NCBI RefSeq assembly: GCF_001625305.1
Contig: NW_017804020.1
Span: 5,028,995 to 5,092,994 of the forward strand
From: Branchiostoma belcheri
Lineage: Eukaryota; Chordata; Leptocardii; Amphioxiformes; Branchiostomatidae
Direction: 5' to 3'
Length of the DNA stretch: 64,000 nt
Positions 24,597 through 64,000 of the stretch are shown one piece after another; the stretch's first letter is position 1, and every line of letters begins with the position of its first letter. The notes below the pieces were generated by a model. It was not told where the DNA came from. It did not search any database and saw only the letters and a list, made by a program, of their open reading frames with translations. The position numbers were made by a program, and so were the translations under genes.

Positions 24597-24799
24597 CAAC
24601 ACGTGTGGCCTGCTGTACAGGCAATCTTACACAAACTCCTCTTTTTGCCCTGAACACATGTTCTCAACAGCAGACTGGAAATCAAAGAACACATTTTATA
24701 CACATTTATATACAGAAACTTTTGCCATGGTTTTTGGCAGAATACCTCATAACCAGTAACATTACTACCAGTTTTAAATATGGTTTGAATGTCATCACA

Positions 24800-24837
24800 C
24801 TTTATATTACATAACCACTTTATATTACATAACCACT
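24800..24837. repeat. two-copy 19-bp tandem repeat in CCDC77 3'UTR
   Basis: CTTTATATTACATAACCAC occurs twice head to tail at 24800 and 24819, between the CCDC77 stop and its poly(A) signal. Confidence 0.85.
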
Positions 24838-24874
24838 GGAACACTACCCACTTGGCTAAAATCCTCCCCCTCCC

Positions 24875-29107
<4,233 letters not shown>

Positions 29108-29461
29108 TTTGAATCTGGCGGTTCACCGGGAACTCTGGGATATGTTTGGATGATTCCATTTCGCTGGCAGGGGGATAATAGTAGGTCAATATTACAAAGG
29201 TTCCGGGGACGGTGGACGGGTTTATTACTAACTAAATGTTACTTTGTCTAGTTTTGGTCCCGATTCTTCTCATATCATTGTAGCTGTGGACGTATACGTT
29301 TTATTTTCTAAAAAGCCTGATAATCGCCGGTCTGTAGGTGGCCTAATGTTGCTTGTCCCGCAACCAGGAGCTTTCGTCATGCATGTGGCCTGATAAGGCC
29401 GGATACTAGTATGTGCGTTGTGGATTAAAATGAGTCATTGGGGATTGCGGAAAATTTACTG

Positions 29462-29508
29462 GATATAATATACATTGTACTTTTAAAAAGTACAATGTAT
29501 ATAATATC
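29462..29508. repeat. near-perfect 47-bp hairpin
   Basis: The arms GATATAATATACATTGTAC and its complement meet at TTTTAAAAA, with a single mismatch over about 23 bp per arm. It could be a tiny fold-back element or part of a MITE. Confidence 0.8.
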
Positions 29509-30130
29509 ACGTAGAGTGATAACACGTAAAATTACTTCTTTTTTTCGGAGACATGAAGTACTAAACTTCTTTGGTCTTTTTCTTGCAGTAGAGTCATGTC
29601 AAAATATCACTTTTCTCAAAGATGTACTTTTATCGAGGAAGTTCAATCAGACTTCCTTGCTTCCTTCTATATGCGAATTATCCACAATTCAGTAGCAATA
29701 CTATCAAACATTTCTACAGGCAGAGCAGCACTTTCCACGATACATGTACATGTAGTTACATGATGTAGGTGCACGGCGGTCTGTCACTACGGTATTCTTT
29801 CCCATTGCTAGGCGCGTTCTAAAAGGTATCGGGTTACAAGACGCTATTTTGGCCGATTTTGGCCTACCAGTAAAACACTTGAAAATAAACAAAAAGGATT
29901 TAATGGTAAATTTCGTCAAATAAAAATGAAATTATTGCCTTAACATCCTTTTAATATTAGCTGTTAATGTTAAATCATTGATTTTTCAAAATTTCGCTCC
30001 GAAAGACGATTTTTTTCGGGTTTCCGACCACAAGTCATGTCATGTTTTTAGGCAAACATCGTTTTAACCTGGCTACGTATATTACCCCAGATCCCCGATT
30101 TTTATATTTTTCGACGACTAGGAATAAGAT

Positions 30131-30289
30131 CAAAAATCGTGTTTTAGGGATTTTTTAATTTCTGATTTTAAGTCTAGTTTTTGTCGACATATTGGTGAAA
30201 AAATGATTTTTTAAAACATTTTTCGCACTAAATTACCCATAATTCAAAATTGAGGCCATTTTTCAAAAATCCCTAAAACACGATTTTTG
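30131..30289. repeat. 25-bp inverted repeat around an AT-rich core
   Basis: CAAAAATCGTGTTTTAGGGA and the following TTTTT at 30131-30155 are perfectly complementary to 30265-30289. Weaker outer complementarity includes CGTTTTAACCTG near 30060 against its complement near 30345, which suggests a nested MITE-like element of about 350 bp. Confidence 0.7.
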
Positions 30290-31070
30290 GGACAACCGTA
30301 ACGGTCATTTTGAGCCGTGAATGGGGTATGCTTGACTTTCCATGCTTGCAGGTTAAAACGAGTTTTGCAGACATGTCATGTCGACCAAAAGTCTGCATTG
30401 TGTTATTCATACTGGCGTAAAGAATCATTACCGTATTCAAGGTCACCCAAGGATACGACAGTAGCTTCGCTACGTGTTACATGTCCACAAAAAAATGCTA
30501 GCGGACATGTATTGTCCACGAAACTGTTTGTATCTATAGAAAAATGTTTTTTTTATCTGTTGCACGGCACGGAGGCAGAAAGGCTTGTTTTGCCGCTTTA
30601 TTGTAAATGACCGCAGAATTGCCCAGATCGAACACGATCGAACACAGTTAGGGTTCTATGACATGTGGGAACTTTGCAACCCAGATTTTACCACCGTGGT
30701 GTTGCGTAGCCTCCATATCAGACTTTCCTACGGCGGTACGCGGATCATAGAATATTCGACAAAAAAAAAGAACTAAATCGCCAGGAGACTCAGTGGGAGG
30801 GTTAATTCCCCTCTCCAAAGGGCAAATGAACTCTATGGTTGCTAATCTCCCCTGGCAAATTATTCTCCCTATTTGGCCTTGATTGTACTGATTTCGAAGC
30901 GTTGTTAGTCTGGTCACCAGGTGGTTGTGCGTACGTGCACGTCCACACGTAGGCTCGGGGCACAGGAGACCAGTCTGCATGGTGGCAGCTGGTGATCAGC
31001 CGGACATGAATCACTACCACCATAGTCTGCAAGGTGAGGGGTTTCACAGAACACCTCATCTGTGCAAGTA

Positions 31071-31177
31071 CGTTATATCTAATCTCCAAGCAGATCTTTC
31101 GGTGGCAAGACAGTATCCATTGGCCAGAGGAGTGTCCATTTGCCACCGAAAGATCTGCTTGGAGATTACGTTATATC
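31071..31177. mobile_element. small fold-back element with 9-bp target-site duplication
   Basis: Arms 31080-31108 and 31140-31168 are perfectly complementary over 29 bp, including AAGCAGATCTTTCGGTGGCA, and are separated by 31 bases. The unit is flanked on both sides by CGTTATATC (31071-31079 and 31169-31177), the form expected of a target-site duplication. There is no coding capacity, so it would be non-autonomous. A related fragment (CAGTATCCATTAGCCAGAG) lies near 31625. Confidence 0.75.
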
Positions 31178-33274
31178 CCTGATCTGTGTCATGTCCAGTG
31201 AGCAGCTGCATATATACTCCCTATAACGTTATATACCGGTATACCACACGTCTCTGGCGGACAAAATGTTGGCCAAATTGAAAATGGGGGATGGGGAATA
31301 GTTGAGGAGTTGACTGCGTAGCGCACAGGTCAACTAATATTTCCTGTTTGGGTCAATACTACAGTGCAGTGTACATGTATTCTATTCAGTCTTCATTTCT
31401 CCACTTTATTTGTCTAGTTATGTACTCTTTGTAACATTCTGCAGTCCGCGACAGCGAGAAACGAAGAGGGGTTCAGGAAGCCGAAAAGGTTTAAATCACA
31501 GATTCTGCAGAAATAAAAGTTTTCAACATGGTAATGCTACAGCTAAGTCTGTAAATTTAGTAAATCCGTTTGCTCCGTCATTAGTACTAGAGCAGGCAAA
31601 AAGACAGTATCAAATTGGCCAGGCAGTATCCATTAGCCAGAGAAGGCTGCCAGCCACCGACGGGTGGGGGTAGCGACAAAAAAACGGCCATATATAAAAA
31701 GGTAACGATCATTCCCCCACAAGCTCTGCTTGGAGAGTAGGTTAGAGTATGTTTAGTCGGAAATTTGTGATCCTATAAACTGGCGGTCACAGTGCCTATT
31801 TCATCTCTGAGAAATTTCATTTAGTGAGTGAGTGTTCGGGAGAACCAGAATTACATGTCGCCATTGAACTACTTCTGAAGACTGTAGAGGCTAGACGTAG
31901 GCTGCAGGTAGGGACAGAACAGCTCTGCCGAGCATGACGTGATGTTACTGTGGTAACGCGAAGCCGCCCAAGGTCACGAATCATCGGCGGGCTCGTACAC
32001 TCTTCAGCAGGGGCAGGAGCCGGTATGGCAGGTGCTAGCGTACAGGCGCCAGCCCCATATATTGAGAAATGTGTATGGCAAAATACACCGCGGAACCCAA
32101 ATTTCTGATGATACAATAAAACGGTTGTTTTGCTTTACCGTACAGTGTCCACGCCATGACCATTTGGGCATCATCATAAGTATTATAGTCCTGAACGAAG
32201 CCAGGAGCTTCTGTTCATGATCTGTTTGAACTAGGCGGCAAAATCGTCCCTCCGCGGCACAACTCGCGCCGCTCACCAAAAAAAAAAAAAATAAATTAAT
32301 AATAATAACTCCGCGCCCTACAAGTCTGCGACGGAGGCTACTTGGAGAGCGGACCAAAGATAACCGGGCCTGCCAGTAAATCTGGACTCCAGGCTACCCA
32401 AACCCAGGACCGAGTGTACTACAATGTATATGACTGCAAAAATGATATGGCTTTTAAGAAATGATATTCTTTTAGTCTTTTCTTATTTTGCTATTCCAAG
32501 TAGGTTGGTTAGCTCCTTGGTTTAATCAAAAAGCTCCTTGGTATAAATATATTCTGGTGACCAAAATGACGCGCGTCCACGAAACCATTCTTTCTGAATG
32601 GAAAGTTTCAAAGGAACAAAGATACCAACCTCAGTAGAATCAAGGAGGTTAACTCCCTTGGTAGAATAACCGTTTCTTTTGTTATTGTTGTCGCTTATTT
32701 GGTAGGTATGTTATACTAATGGTTTAGTAAATATATTACAAGTATTATCGTTTTTCTTCACTCGTTTTCATTACTGGACAAAGCGTGAGAAAACATTTTT
32801 TTTTAGTTTGACAGCAGCGCATGTGGACCCGGAAGCCCAGGGCTCCAGGCAGCCAATCAGCGCACCGGAAACGAGATCTTTAAAATTTGAACACATGGGA
32901 GACGGGATGCAGACGGGCAGCCGCGTCACAACAATCAACAGCACACATATTCATCCTCAGAACCGGCGATTATCAATTTGATTTGATCAAAACGGAATCT
33001 AAGTCAAACCATATATTATTTTCTTTATTTCGTGGAGGTTTAGATCGCTAAAGTGATAAATGGTGGTTCTGTAAGGGGAATTTACGTAACTAATTAGAAC
33101 TTATTTTCTGCGGATACAGATGTGAATTAGGATGTGAGCAGGCCACACGTCCAGATCGTCCCCAAAGCAAGATGGAGTAGTGTTTTTCTGGCGATCTCGC
33201 ACGTTTTCGGTCGTGTTTTCTATTCCAAGACACTCCTGGACTTTTCTAGCTGGGAATATAACCGTGTCTGCGGG

Positions 33275-56809
<23,535 letters not shown>

Positions 56810-58500
56810 CGGCACACCTAAATTAACACCAGAATGTAATGTTATAGAGTTGAGAGATGCACCATAGTTCAGCTGTGCTCATGTGTAGACCTGTAATGGC
56901 TGTAGCACACATTTCTACCACTAGGATGGACTGTATATTTTCCTTATGCCTTTATTTTCAACCACCATGTGTATGATGGAATAGTGCAGCCTAAGTAACA
57001 GATGAACATTGATTTAAACTGCTGAAAATTCTCTAAAAGAAAACTAAAGCATATCCGATGAGCTCCTAGGGGTTTATACATGTATGTGGATGTGAGGATG
57101 TGGAGGGTAAATCTATTGTACAGCATTCTGTGTATATGTTCTACCTAAAGAAGCCATGGAATTCCTGCAATATTGTATACACTGGCCCCACTGCCACCTC
57201 ACCTTCACCTGTAATGTAGACCTTTCCTAAAGTACCTTTTAAGAGATGGGGAAGCAGACTTGTTACTTAGATAACTACCTCCAGGATTTTTTTCAGTAGT
57301 AACTGCTGAAATTTACTGTGTTTTGCCTGTCCCTCTGCTCCTTAAGTTGCCAGTATTAGGACTAGAAACACTGGGCATTTTAAGCTTGGAAAGATACTAG
57401 AAGCACAGGAGCTTATTTTGGAAGCCAAATATACATGTTTTGTATGCTAGGACAAAAGTGATTCAGGTGGAAACAAGCTGATTCATTCAATGTTGTGCAT
57501 TTTTACCGTACAGCCAGTGAGAATCTGAAAGGTAGGGTCTCGACATGGTGCTCTTAGATTACAAGAAGTGACTTTTTGAATTTAAAGTAACCAGTGTTTT
57601 GATGAAAATTAAGCTGGGATACTGGTAATGATGTTATGCTCGCTGCTTGGTAGCATAACAAATCATCCCATACTGTCATTCTCTACATGTGTTTTCACTG
57701 AACTTACACAAGATGTTACTTTTTTTTCCTTCAAAAAATGTTCATTTTATGTTCATAATGAACATGGCACTCTGTTCGTTAAAAACATTGTCTTAAGTCC
57801 ATGAAGTCATTCAAATAGGAAACATCAAAATTAAGTTTTGTAGTATCAACTGATTATTGCCACGAAACATTCTGTGGCTTTGATGTTGCTGATGAGAAGA
57901 AATGTAAACACTTTTGTCCAGGGTGGAGACAAAAATGTACAGAGTAGACGTGACTTACTTGGTTTAGATTAGATCTTTTTTTCTGACAGCTGATGTACAG
58001 TTTTCGAACTCTGTCCTTTGCTGCACAGACAGCAGCACAATGTTGCTTCTCAGAAAACCCCTCGTTCCTTGAAGACGCTTCTCTGCAGTAGTCGTCTCGA
58101 TGGTTGTTGCCTGTGGCTGCCACGCTCAAGAGAGTACAGACTTTATGTAGTGGATACATAGTAGTTGTAGTGGTGCAGACAACATAGTCATTTGTAATGA
58201 ATGATACCATGTAGCAACACAAGCTGCTCCTGTTCATGTGGTACATGGGCAAGCTTTTGCAACCAGCATGTTTCTCGGCCTTTCCTGACCTGCCTTGGCT
58301 AGATTCTTGTGCAGGAGTATGTTGGGTGTCAGGGAGGAGATTGTAATTATTAAAACACTGAACATTCATCTGGCTGGGCGTGTCTTTGTGTTGTGCTGTG
58401 TCAGATATGTTGTATTTACCAGCCTATGACACCAAAATACAACATTTTTTATCATCTGCATAAGAAATAGTGTAACTCAATAAACATTAAGATTTACACC
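56810..58500 (+). other. KDM5 3'UTR
   Basis: About 1.7 kb from the stop to the AATAAA at 58479. No other gene is recognised here. The minus-strand open frame at 57854-58369 has no homology I know and no convincing splice sites. Confidence 0.6.
58479..58484 (+). terminator. poly(A) signal of KDM5
   Basis: AATAAA within ACTCAATAAACATT. It is the first canonical plus-strand signal after the stop codon. Confidence 0.6.
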
Positions 58501-61500
58501 ACACATACATCCTTTTGAAGATATTGAACATCAAACCATGAAGACCCTTACTTCCAGCCTAGGTCAGCTCTTGATTCCTGACACCTGGTAATTCAATTAA
58601 ATGTTAGCTATCCTGCTCGTGACGTCAGTGACCATGGCAGCTGGTTTGGAACATGGCAAAAAATATTTTGGAAAAGTAAAACAGTGCTGATAGTCATCAG
58701 GATTAATTTTACTTTCTGCATCACTTATATGCACCTCTCACTCACACCCGTAGCGAACCCATGCATCACACTGAATGAACACACTGACTCATCATGTAGG
58801 GCAGGTGTGACCGTGTGCCTGGACACACGCCTGAAATTGGCAATTTCAGACCTCCAGAAAATATTTGGGTATTGCTAAATTTACTGGAACAACCAAGGCG
58901 ATTGCATGCCTTGCTAACACAGACACGGTGTGGTTGGAGGGTCATAGTCTCCACCAGACTCCTTTTGCAGGCTAAATAAAAAGTAGAAATCGACCTAAAA
59001 TGGGATATGATTGGCCAGAGAAGCTCCATTTTTGCCGTTCAAGTGAACGTATCAGTGAACGTGTCATGTATCTGGTAAGGCCATGTACTATCATCGAATA
59101 TTAGTTCTGAATCTTTGCCCCATATTTTCAAATGTAAACATTATGTTTCTTGTGGTGGTACTATACATATGCTGCGTAACCATTTTGTTGAAGTAGATCA
59201 AGACACCACGTTTTCTTCAGTCCTGTAGGTAGCTGATCGATGATCGAGGTTGAAAACGAGCTTCTATTGGATTTTCCTGAGCTAAATACAATGTCCAAGA
59301 CACGCAAACACACACGGTTTAAAGTCACGAATTCGTAAGGTACGCAGTTCCTGCTGCAGTACCCAGCGCTTTACGGGTGATGGACCCTAGAATTTCAGAG
59401 TATTGTCAAGGACGTCTGAGGTCGTTCACCCTATAATAGTATCCTACCACGCGTGGTCGCCACTGCCCCAGTCTGCTGGTGAGACGTGCACAGCAAGCTT
59501 AGCCGGAGACACACCTCACGTCTACTTGGAGAAGAGCCAAACACCACAGGCCTACCCGGGGGATTGCCGGTTGTCAACAGCTAGACACAAATGAAGCCGC
59601 CTAAAGCAGTCTATCGCCTTTTCTGGGTCCTGAGTTACAACTCAATTGCGGCTGTGGACAGACTAAAAGACTCGAGCGTACCAATGCAGACTGTGGGAAC
59701 CAAAGTGGTTGTATCGTTACTATATCAAAGTACAGTCCCAGTCAGACACTCTAACCTCTCGGCTAAAGGTCTAGACCCGTTTGCCGGATCTGTTGGTAGC
59801 GCCTATCCTGTTACACATGTTTTAGAAGTAAACGCAGCACATACTTTAGAGGTAGATGCACTACTCATCATTTAAGGGTCGGTATTTTGCGGTTCTCGCG
59901 TGGCCCTGAGATGTTCAGTTTATTAATAGGGGGGCTGCACGTGTACAGCTTGGTGTTTGGGTAATCTTTATACAGTTTGTCGAACTCGAAGCGAGTAATT
60001 ATTAAAACACGGAGCGCAGTGCTTTTATTATTTCGGTGGGTGATAGTGCAAAATGCGACTTCTATTGGATTCAATTGTGTATACCATTTGATTTCATAGT
60101 TGAAAATGATGCACGACATAAAAGTATATATACAAACACTTTTTTTTTAAATTCGTTCTTTACAAATTCATTGAGTGATCTTGGGTAGCTCAGCGGTCGC
60201 AGCCTCTAGTGGCTAGGTGGTGTAATAGGTAAAATTATAGGTAATAATTCAAGCGTTTCTAATTGCTGCAAAAGCCTCAGTTTCGACACTAACCTGGTAG
60301 CCTTGTGAGTGACGTCAGTCGAGTACGAGTACTAACACACTAGTGTCTGCACTTCTTGGGTACAGAAATAAAAGAAATTATGTTGGATGCTTGATTTTGG
60401 CCCTATTTTGAAAATTGTCGCGCGCATCCACGACTGGCGTAAGTTTCCTGTTTTTGTTGCGCGTATTTTTTCACTCTTACATAAGATTCAGACTCTGCAG
60501 ATAATTTCATTCATAAAATGTAATTCCTATATAGGCCTAAGGGAGCTGTTGGACGCTACAAACATGTGGACAAGAAGCCAGAGCCGTACTGATTTTGTGC
60601 CTAGTTACTGACGATAATGACAGCTCCGACGCACGACGTTACGTAATACATCATCATCATCATTACAATCAGCATGGTCACTTACGTAATACACTTGTTG
60701 CGGCAAATTGTCACTGGCTTCTTTTGCTCTCACAGATAGTCACTCCAGCCTGACGTGACGGCAAGAGTCGTAATCAGTATGTGGGTGGCGCACATCACAC
60801 GCAGTAAGTCCCGTTTTATTGGCGTCATGAAACACTGTGACTGGACACGTAGTTCCGTAGTACATGATGTAGTAGATCTGATGATGATTAGATCTCAGTC
60901 AAGGAGTCTCCAAGGGAAATCAAGTCTTTCAATGATTGTAGGACAACATCCTCTCTGACAATTCTACTCAACTTTTCTACGTAGTAGTCTGCTTTGTTCT
61001 GATATATCAACTGTTACACACAGAAACAAAACATTTTAGTGGTAACTTTATATTTAATTTGTCCTTGTTGCTTCTAACTTCTCTAAGAGAATTTTTTATT
61101 AGGATTTTAATAGATGACCCTGAATTTAAAAATGCTTTGATGTTCTCTGGTCACTACCTGATGTTAGCCAAGTTCTGTACTGTTCACTGAAGTTTACAAC
61201 GGTCATATAATACTTAGTGAGCTAATACATGTCCTGAGGGTAAAGGGCCACATCAATATACTAGTAGTTTTCTATGATTTTAGCCATAGAGCTGAATTGC
61301 TCATAGATTTTGTGATTTCTCGATTTGCTTATTTTCAAGCAGTTGTGTGGCTCGCCATATTTTGTCCCTCAAGTTTCGCCGTCTCTTTTTGTTCCAAAAG
61401 CAAGGTTTTTTGAAGTTAGTGTGTGTGTGTCCCAGGCGCGGTGCAGACTGGGAGCCTGTTTTTGCCGCCAGCTGGGGCCGAATGTTGCCGAAGACGGCCG

Positions 61501-61504
61501 AACA
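58501..61504. other. intergenic region between KDM5 and the ataxin-7 gene
   Basis: About 3 kb with no gene recognised. Scattered short direct repeats (such as TTACGTAATAC near 60640 and 60682) and a tRNA-like A box at 60186-60196 are the only structures noted. The last ~200 bases become GC-rich and are probably promoter. Confidence 0.65.
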
Positions 61505-61561
61505 TGACGTCACGACCCAGCTGGAGCCGAGGGTTACCGGAAATGGCCGAACATGACGTCA
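61505..61561 (+). promoter_or_regulatory. two full CRE sites in the ataxin-7 family promoter
   Basis: TGACGTCA occurs at 61505-61512 and 61554-61561, 49 bp apart, each inside GGCCGAACATGACGTCACGA. Full palindromic CREs bind CREB/ATF factors and typically lie close to transcription starts. The first in-frame ATG (61553) overlaps the second CRE. Confidence 0.65.
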
Positions 61562-61603
61562 CGAGCATGGAAAACAGGGAATGGAAGAGGCGCAGAAACA
61601 GTC

Positions 61604-63529
61604 ATGGCGACCCTGAATAGTAGCATAGAACGCTGTAGGGGCCAGCCCTGGGCCGTCTGGGCCGATACGGCTCCCACCGCCGATGGAGAAGGTACAATAC
61701 ATTCCAAAGATTGCTCCCAGGTTCATAATTGGTGTGCCAAAATTGGCACGTTGTAGCAAACGTTGCGCGAAATGACCCTTTGCTGTCAATCTAACCTGAG
61801 CTCTTGTCGTTTTTGCCCGTTTCAGGCTCCGATCTGGAGGAAAATTCGGTCCCCGGGCGCGAAGTTGTCCGCTTCAAGAAAGAAGGTACACATGTGGGGG
61901 AACTGGTCCAGGGTTAAACTTGAGTTTGGGGCCAGGGTTCGGGAGTTTTGGCCCGGGATGGCCACAGAAACATCAAATCCACTCGTCCCCAATGGGCCTC
62001 TTTTTTATTCAAATCTCCTTTTCAACATGTGTGCCCCTTATCTAGGGCAGTGCCCCAGCTCAGGAAATAATTTCATATTTTATAGATAATCAACCAGAAT
62101 TATTGTTACGGCTATTATATGCCAGTTATGTTGTGTTATTATGTTAGATAAAACTGTTATATACTGGGTTGTACACTGGTTTATATGATCAGTAACAACA
62201 GTGTTTAGATATAGTCTAGCATCATATTGACTTGTCAAGATAATATTATCATCATAGATATTTCAGGGTCTTCCTAATTTACAGGGCGACATTTCCTCAT
62301 CCATTAGCCATTAAATCTTGATGTGTGTCTAGGAAAATAATTATAGGTGTTCGCTAAATGCTTAGTTTGTCACCAGTTTTTATATGGAGAGAATAAGAAG
62401 GTGTTAAGATGTGATTATCACATATGTGAGGTGGCTGATATAGTGCCTTGTCTTAGTCCTTAATCTTGAACAGTGTCAAGACATTGTTGTAAGATGTGTG
62501 CCTTGTTACCTCCTTAATCTTGAAGTAAGTGTGTTCTTGGCAGTGTGAAGTGTGTTTGTAATGTGGTGATATGGGGAGTGGTGATGTTGAGAATGTTACC
62601 CAGAAACTGATGTTGGTGAAACTAACGTTTAGTTTCTGTGTAATCAGTGCTGTTTGGCATTCCTGTACTCATGAAAATTGCATGTTTGCTTGTTAAAACA
62701 CATTTGAATTTGGTGTATCTGCATTGAACGCAGAAAACACTGAAAGACAACCTTTTTCATCAAACATTTTGAAATGAGGCAATTATGATAGCCAAAGCAC
62801 TAAAAAAATCAGTGACATAGTAGATGTATAAGTACAGTTGATTGTGTACTTACACAATAGCAATAGTGTTGATGTTAACACTAGGCATACTGTTATTCTA
62901 GATGTTGAGTTTCATTCTAAATGTAAATCCAAGCAGTATACATAGTATACTATCGAGTTGTTATATTTACTGTATGTATGTAGGACATGTATGATTATGG
63001 TAGGTTGGTAAATACATACATTGGTTTAGCTTAAATCTTCCTGTAATCTTTTAACCCCTACAGCAGACTCTGCTGGCAGTGTTTTAATGTCACTGTTGTT
63101 TTTTTTTGCTGATTTTGTACTGTTTTCTAATTGGTATCTTGTTCTGATGGCAAAGGCATTGTATAGTTCAAAATTAGTTGCAAAATCAGCAAAAGATGAC
63201 AATATCAAAGTGCTTACAGTAGAGTTAGTTTGTTATTCACTTTTTGTCCCATATTACATCATTTTGTTGCCATATCTATTGATAGAAACACATTGATATT
63301 GAAGTGATGAGTTATTTATGATAAGATGTAAGATCATTGATAGCCTAAGTGGTTACATGATGTGACTGTTAAGCTTGAGTTTCAGGTCTGTGTTCGTTTG
63401 TCTCATGTTGCGTTTCTTGCTCAGACATGCGGTACTATGGTGTGCGTCCCATGGAGGATGAGGTTGTGCTGGTGGTGTGCGAGCGTTGCGGCCAGGTGGT
63501 GAAACCCCAGGCTCTGCAGTACCACATAG
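61604..63529 (+). CDS. ATXN7: ataxin-7 family SAGA subunit, first three exons (gene continues past window)
   Basis: Exons 61604-61691, 61826-61885 and 63425-63529, all joined in phase 1. They read through QPWAVWADT, then VVRFKKEDMRYYG and VVLVVCERCGQVVKPQALQY. This matches the ataxin-7 amino end as I remember it (SWNLWVEA, REDMPIFGFCP, LVVCNDCNQVVKPQAFQSH), including the first zinc-finger Cys pair. Ataxin-7 anchors the deubiquitinase module to SAGA. The start at 61604 has a G at +4; an in-frame ATG at 61553 is possible but overlaps a CRE. No polyglutamine tract is present. Which of ATXN7, ATXN7L1 or ATXN7L2 is closest cannot be told from this part. Confidence 0.88.
61886..63424 (+). other. 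ataxin-7 family gene, intron 2
   Basis: A 1.5-kb AT-rich intron with no recognised feature. The phase-1 exons on both sides join to give the conserved Asp of KEDM. Confidence 0.8.
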
Positions 63530-64000
63530 GTAGGTACCTCCACTCTTACCTCCACTGTACCATCATGGAAGTCCATACCCAAGTCAATCCAGACAGTTCA
63601 TAAAGCTGATGTTTCCATGGGTTATCACAGCCTACACAATATATAAATACACGTACATGTGTGGTACCTGCGCTGTTACTTTTAATGTTCCATCACCCCA
63701 GTTGCGTACAGTATACGGCATGAAGAACGTCTATTGAAACCTGGTCCATGTTGATGACAATGTACAAAACTGATATCAGGTTATTGTGATGCAGGTGTAC
63801 ATACATTGTGTTTGTGGTATGTTTATATACGGCACCTCCACTTTAACCTGTAGTTCAGTACTGGTGGTTCCCCATTGCAGTTGAATATCATTTATCTAAC
63901 TAACATATGATATAATGTTTGATCATATCATAATGCCCAGAACATATTTGAAAAGATATTATATTGAAATGAAATTCAAGATTTATTTTGTATATCTATT
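63530..64000 (+). other. ataxin-7 family gene, start of intron 3
   Basis: The donor GTAGGT at 63530 opens an intron that runs to the window edge. The next exon, expected to carry the rest of the zinc finger, is not in view. Confidence 0.8.

Larger units (their letters stand above)
29108..33274. other. intergenic region between CCDC77 and KDM5
   Basis: About 4.2 kb between divergent genes, holding both promoters and several short inverted-repeat elements (listed separately). An A-run at 32276-32289 followed by TTAATAATAATAA resembles a retroposed tail. No TATA box is convincing at either end. The open frames here are short and not recognised. The last ~450 bases before 33275 are the likely KDM5 promoter and 5'UTR. 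Confidence 0.65.

Noticed and set aside
33134..33274. Amino-terminal extension of KDM5 starting at 33134
   Set aside because: The codon at 33134 is GTG, not ATG. The first in-frame ATG after the upstream TAG (33128) is 33275, which also fits the family start.
57854..58369. 171-codon minus-strand open frame after KDM5
   Set aside because: Unrecognised, within the inferred KDM5 3'UTR, with no promoter or splice evidence.
61553..61603. Longer amino end for the ataxin-7 family protein from ATG 61553
   Set aside because: That ATG overlaps a CRE in what looks like promoter or 5'UTR, and 61604 has a better context. The longer form cannot be excluded.

Overview
The window is eukaryotic nuclear DNA from an intron-rich animal. 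Its genes are split into many short exons with GT-AG boundaries, and there is no rRNA, tRNA, operon or CRISPR array. The gene content (one IQSEC, one CCDC77, one KDM5 and an ataxin-7 family gene), the frequent TACATGTA-type motifs and an apparent join of two haplotypes around a single N fit an invertebrate deuterostome. A lancelet (Branchiostoma) is the best guess. That is an inference from gene structure and remembered family sequences; no search was run.

Layout: (1) 1-6843 is the 5' flank or an upstream intron of IQSEC with no exon I can defend. (2) 6844-21134, plus strand, is the 3' part of an IQSEC/BRAG-type Arf guanine-nucleotide exchange factor with an IQ motif, Sec7 domain, PH domain and Ser-rich tail. 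(3) 24875-29107, minus strand, is a complete 12-exon CCDC77 coiled-coil gene, tail-to-tail with IQSEC. (4) 29108-33274 is an intergenic region rich in small inverted-repeat elements. (5) 33275-56809, plus strand, is a complete KDM5/JARID1 histone H3K4 demethylase with about 30 exons: JmjN, ARID, PHD1, JmjC, C5HC2, PLU-1, PHD2 and PHD3. (6) 61604-63529, plus strand, holds the first three exons of an ataxin-7 family SAGA subunit that continues beyond the window.

The genes work in different pathways: Arf GTPase signalling at membranes, a centrosome/cilium-type coiled coil, H3K4 demethylation, and SAGA deubiquitination. Their neighbourhood is notable. From memory, human KDM5A and CCDC77 lie head to head near IQSEC3 on 12p, and IQSEC2 and KDM5C are adjacent on Xp, so this window probably shows the arrangement before vertebrate duplication.

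The most interesting observations are: a pair of homologous, phase-compatible 120-nt and 126-nt exons for the first part of the IQSEC PH domain, which look mutually exclusive; a recent tandem duplication of an acidic IQSEC exon; several candidate KDM5 cassette exons; a 1.2-kb near-identical duplication around an N that looks like two alleles placed in tandem, one interrupted by an element with perfect 77-bp inverted repeats and a promoter-like core; an apparent one-base deletion in CCDC77 exon 5; and a small fold-back element with a target-site duplication.
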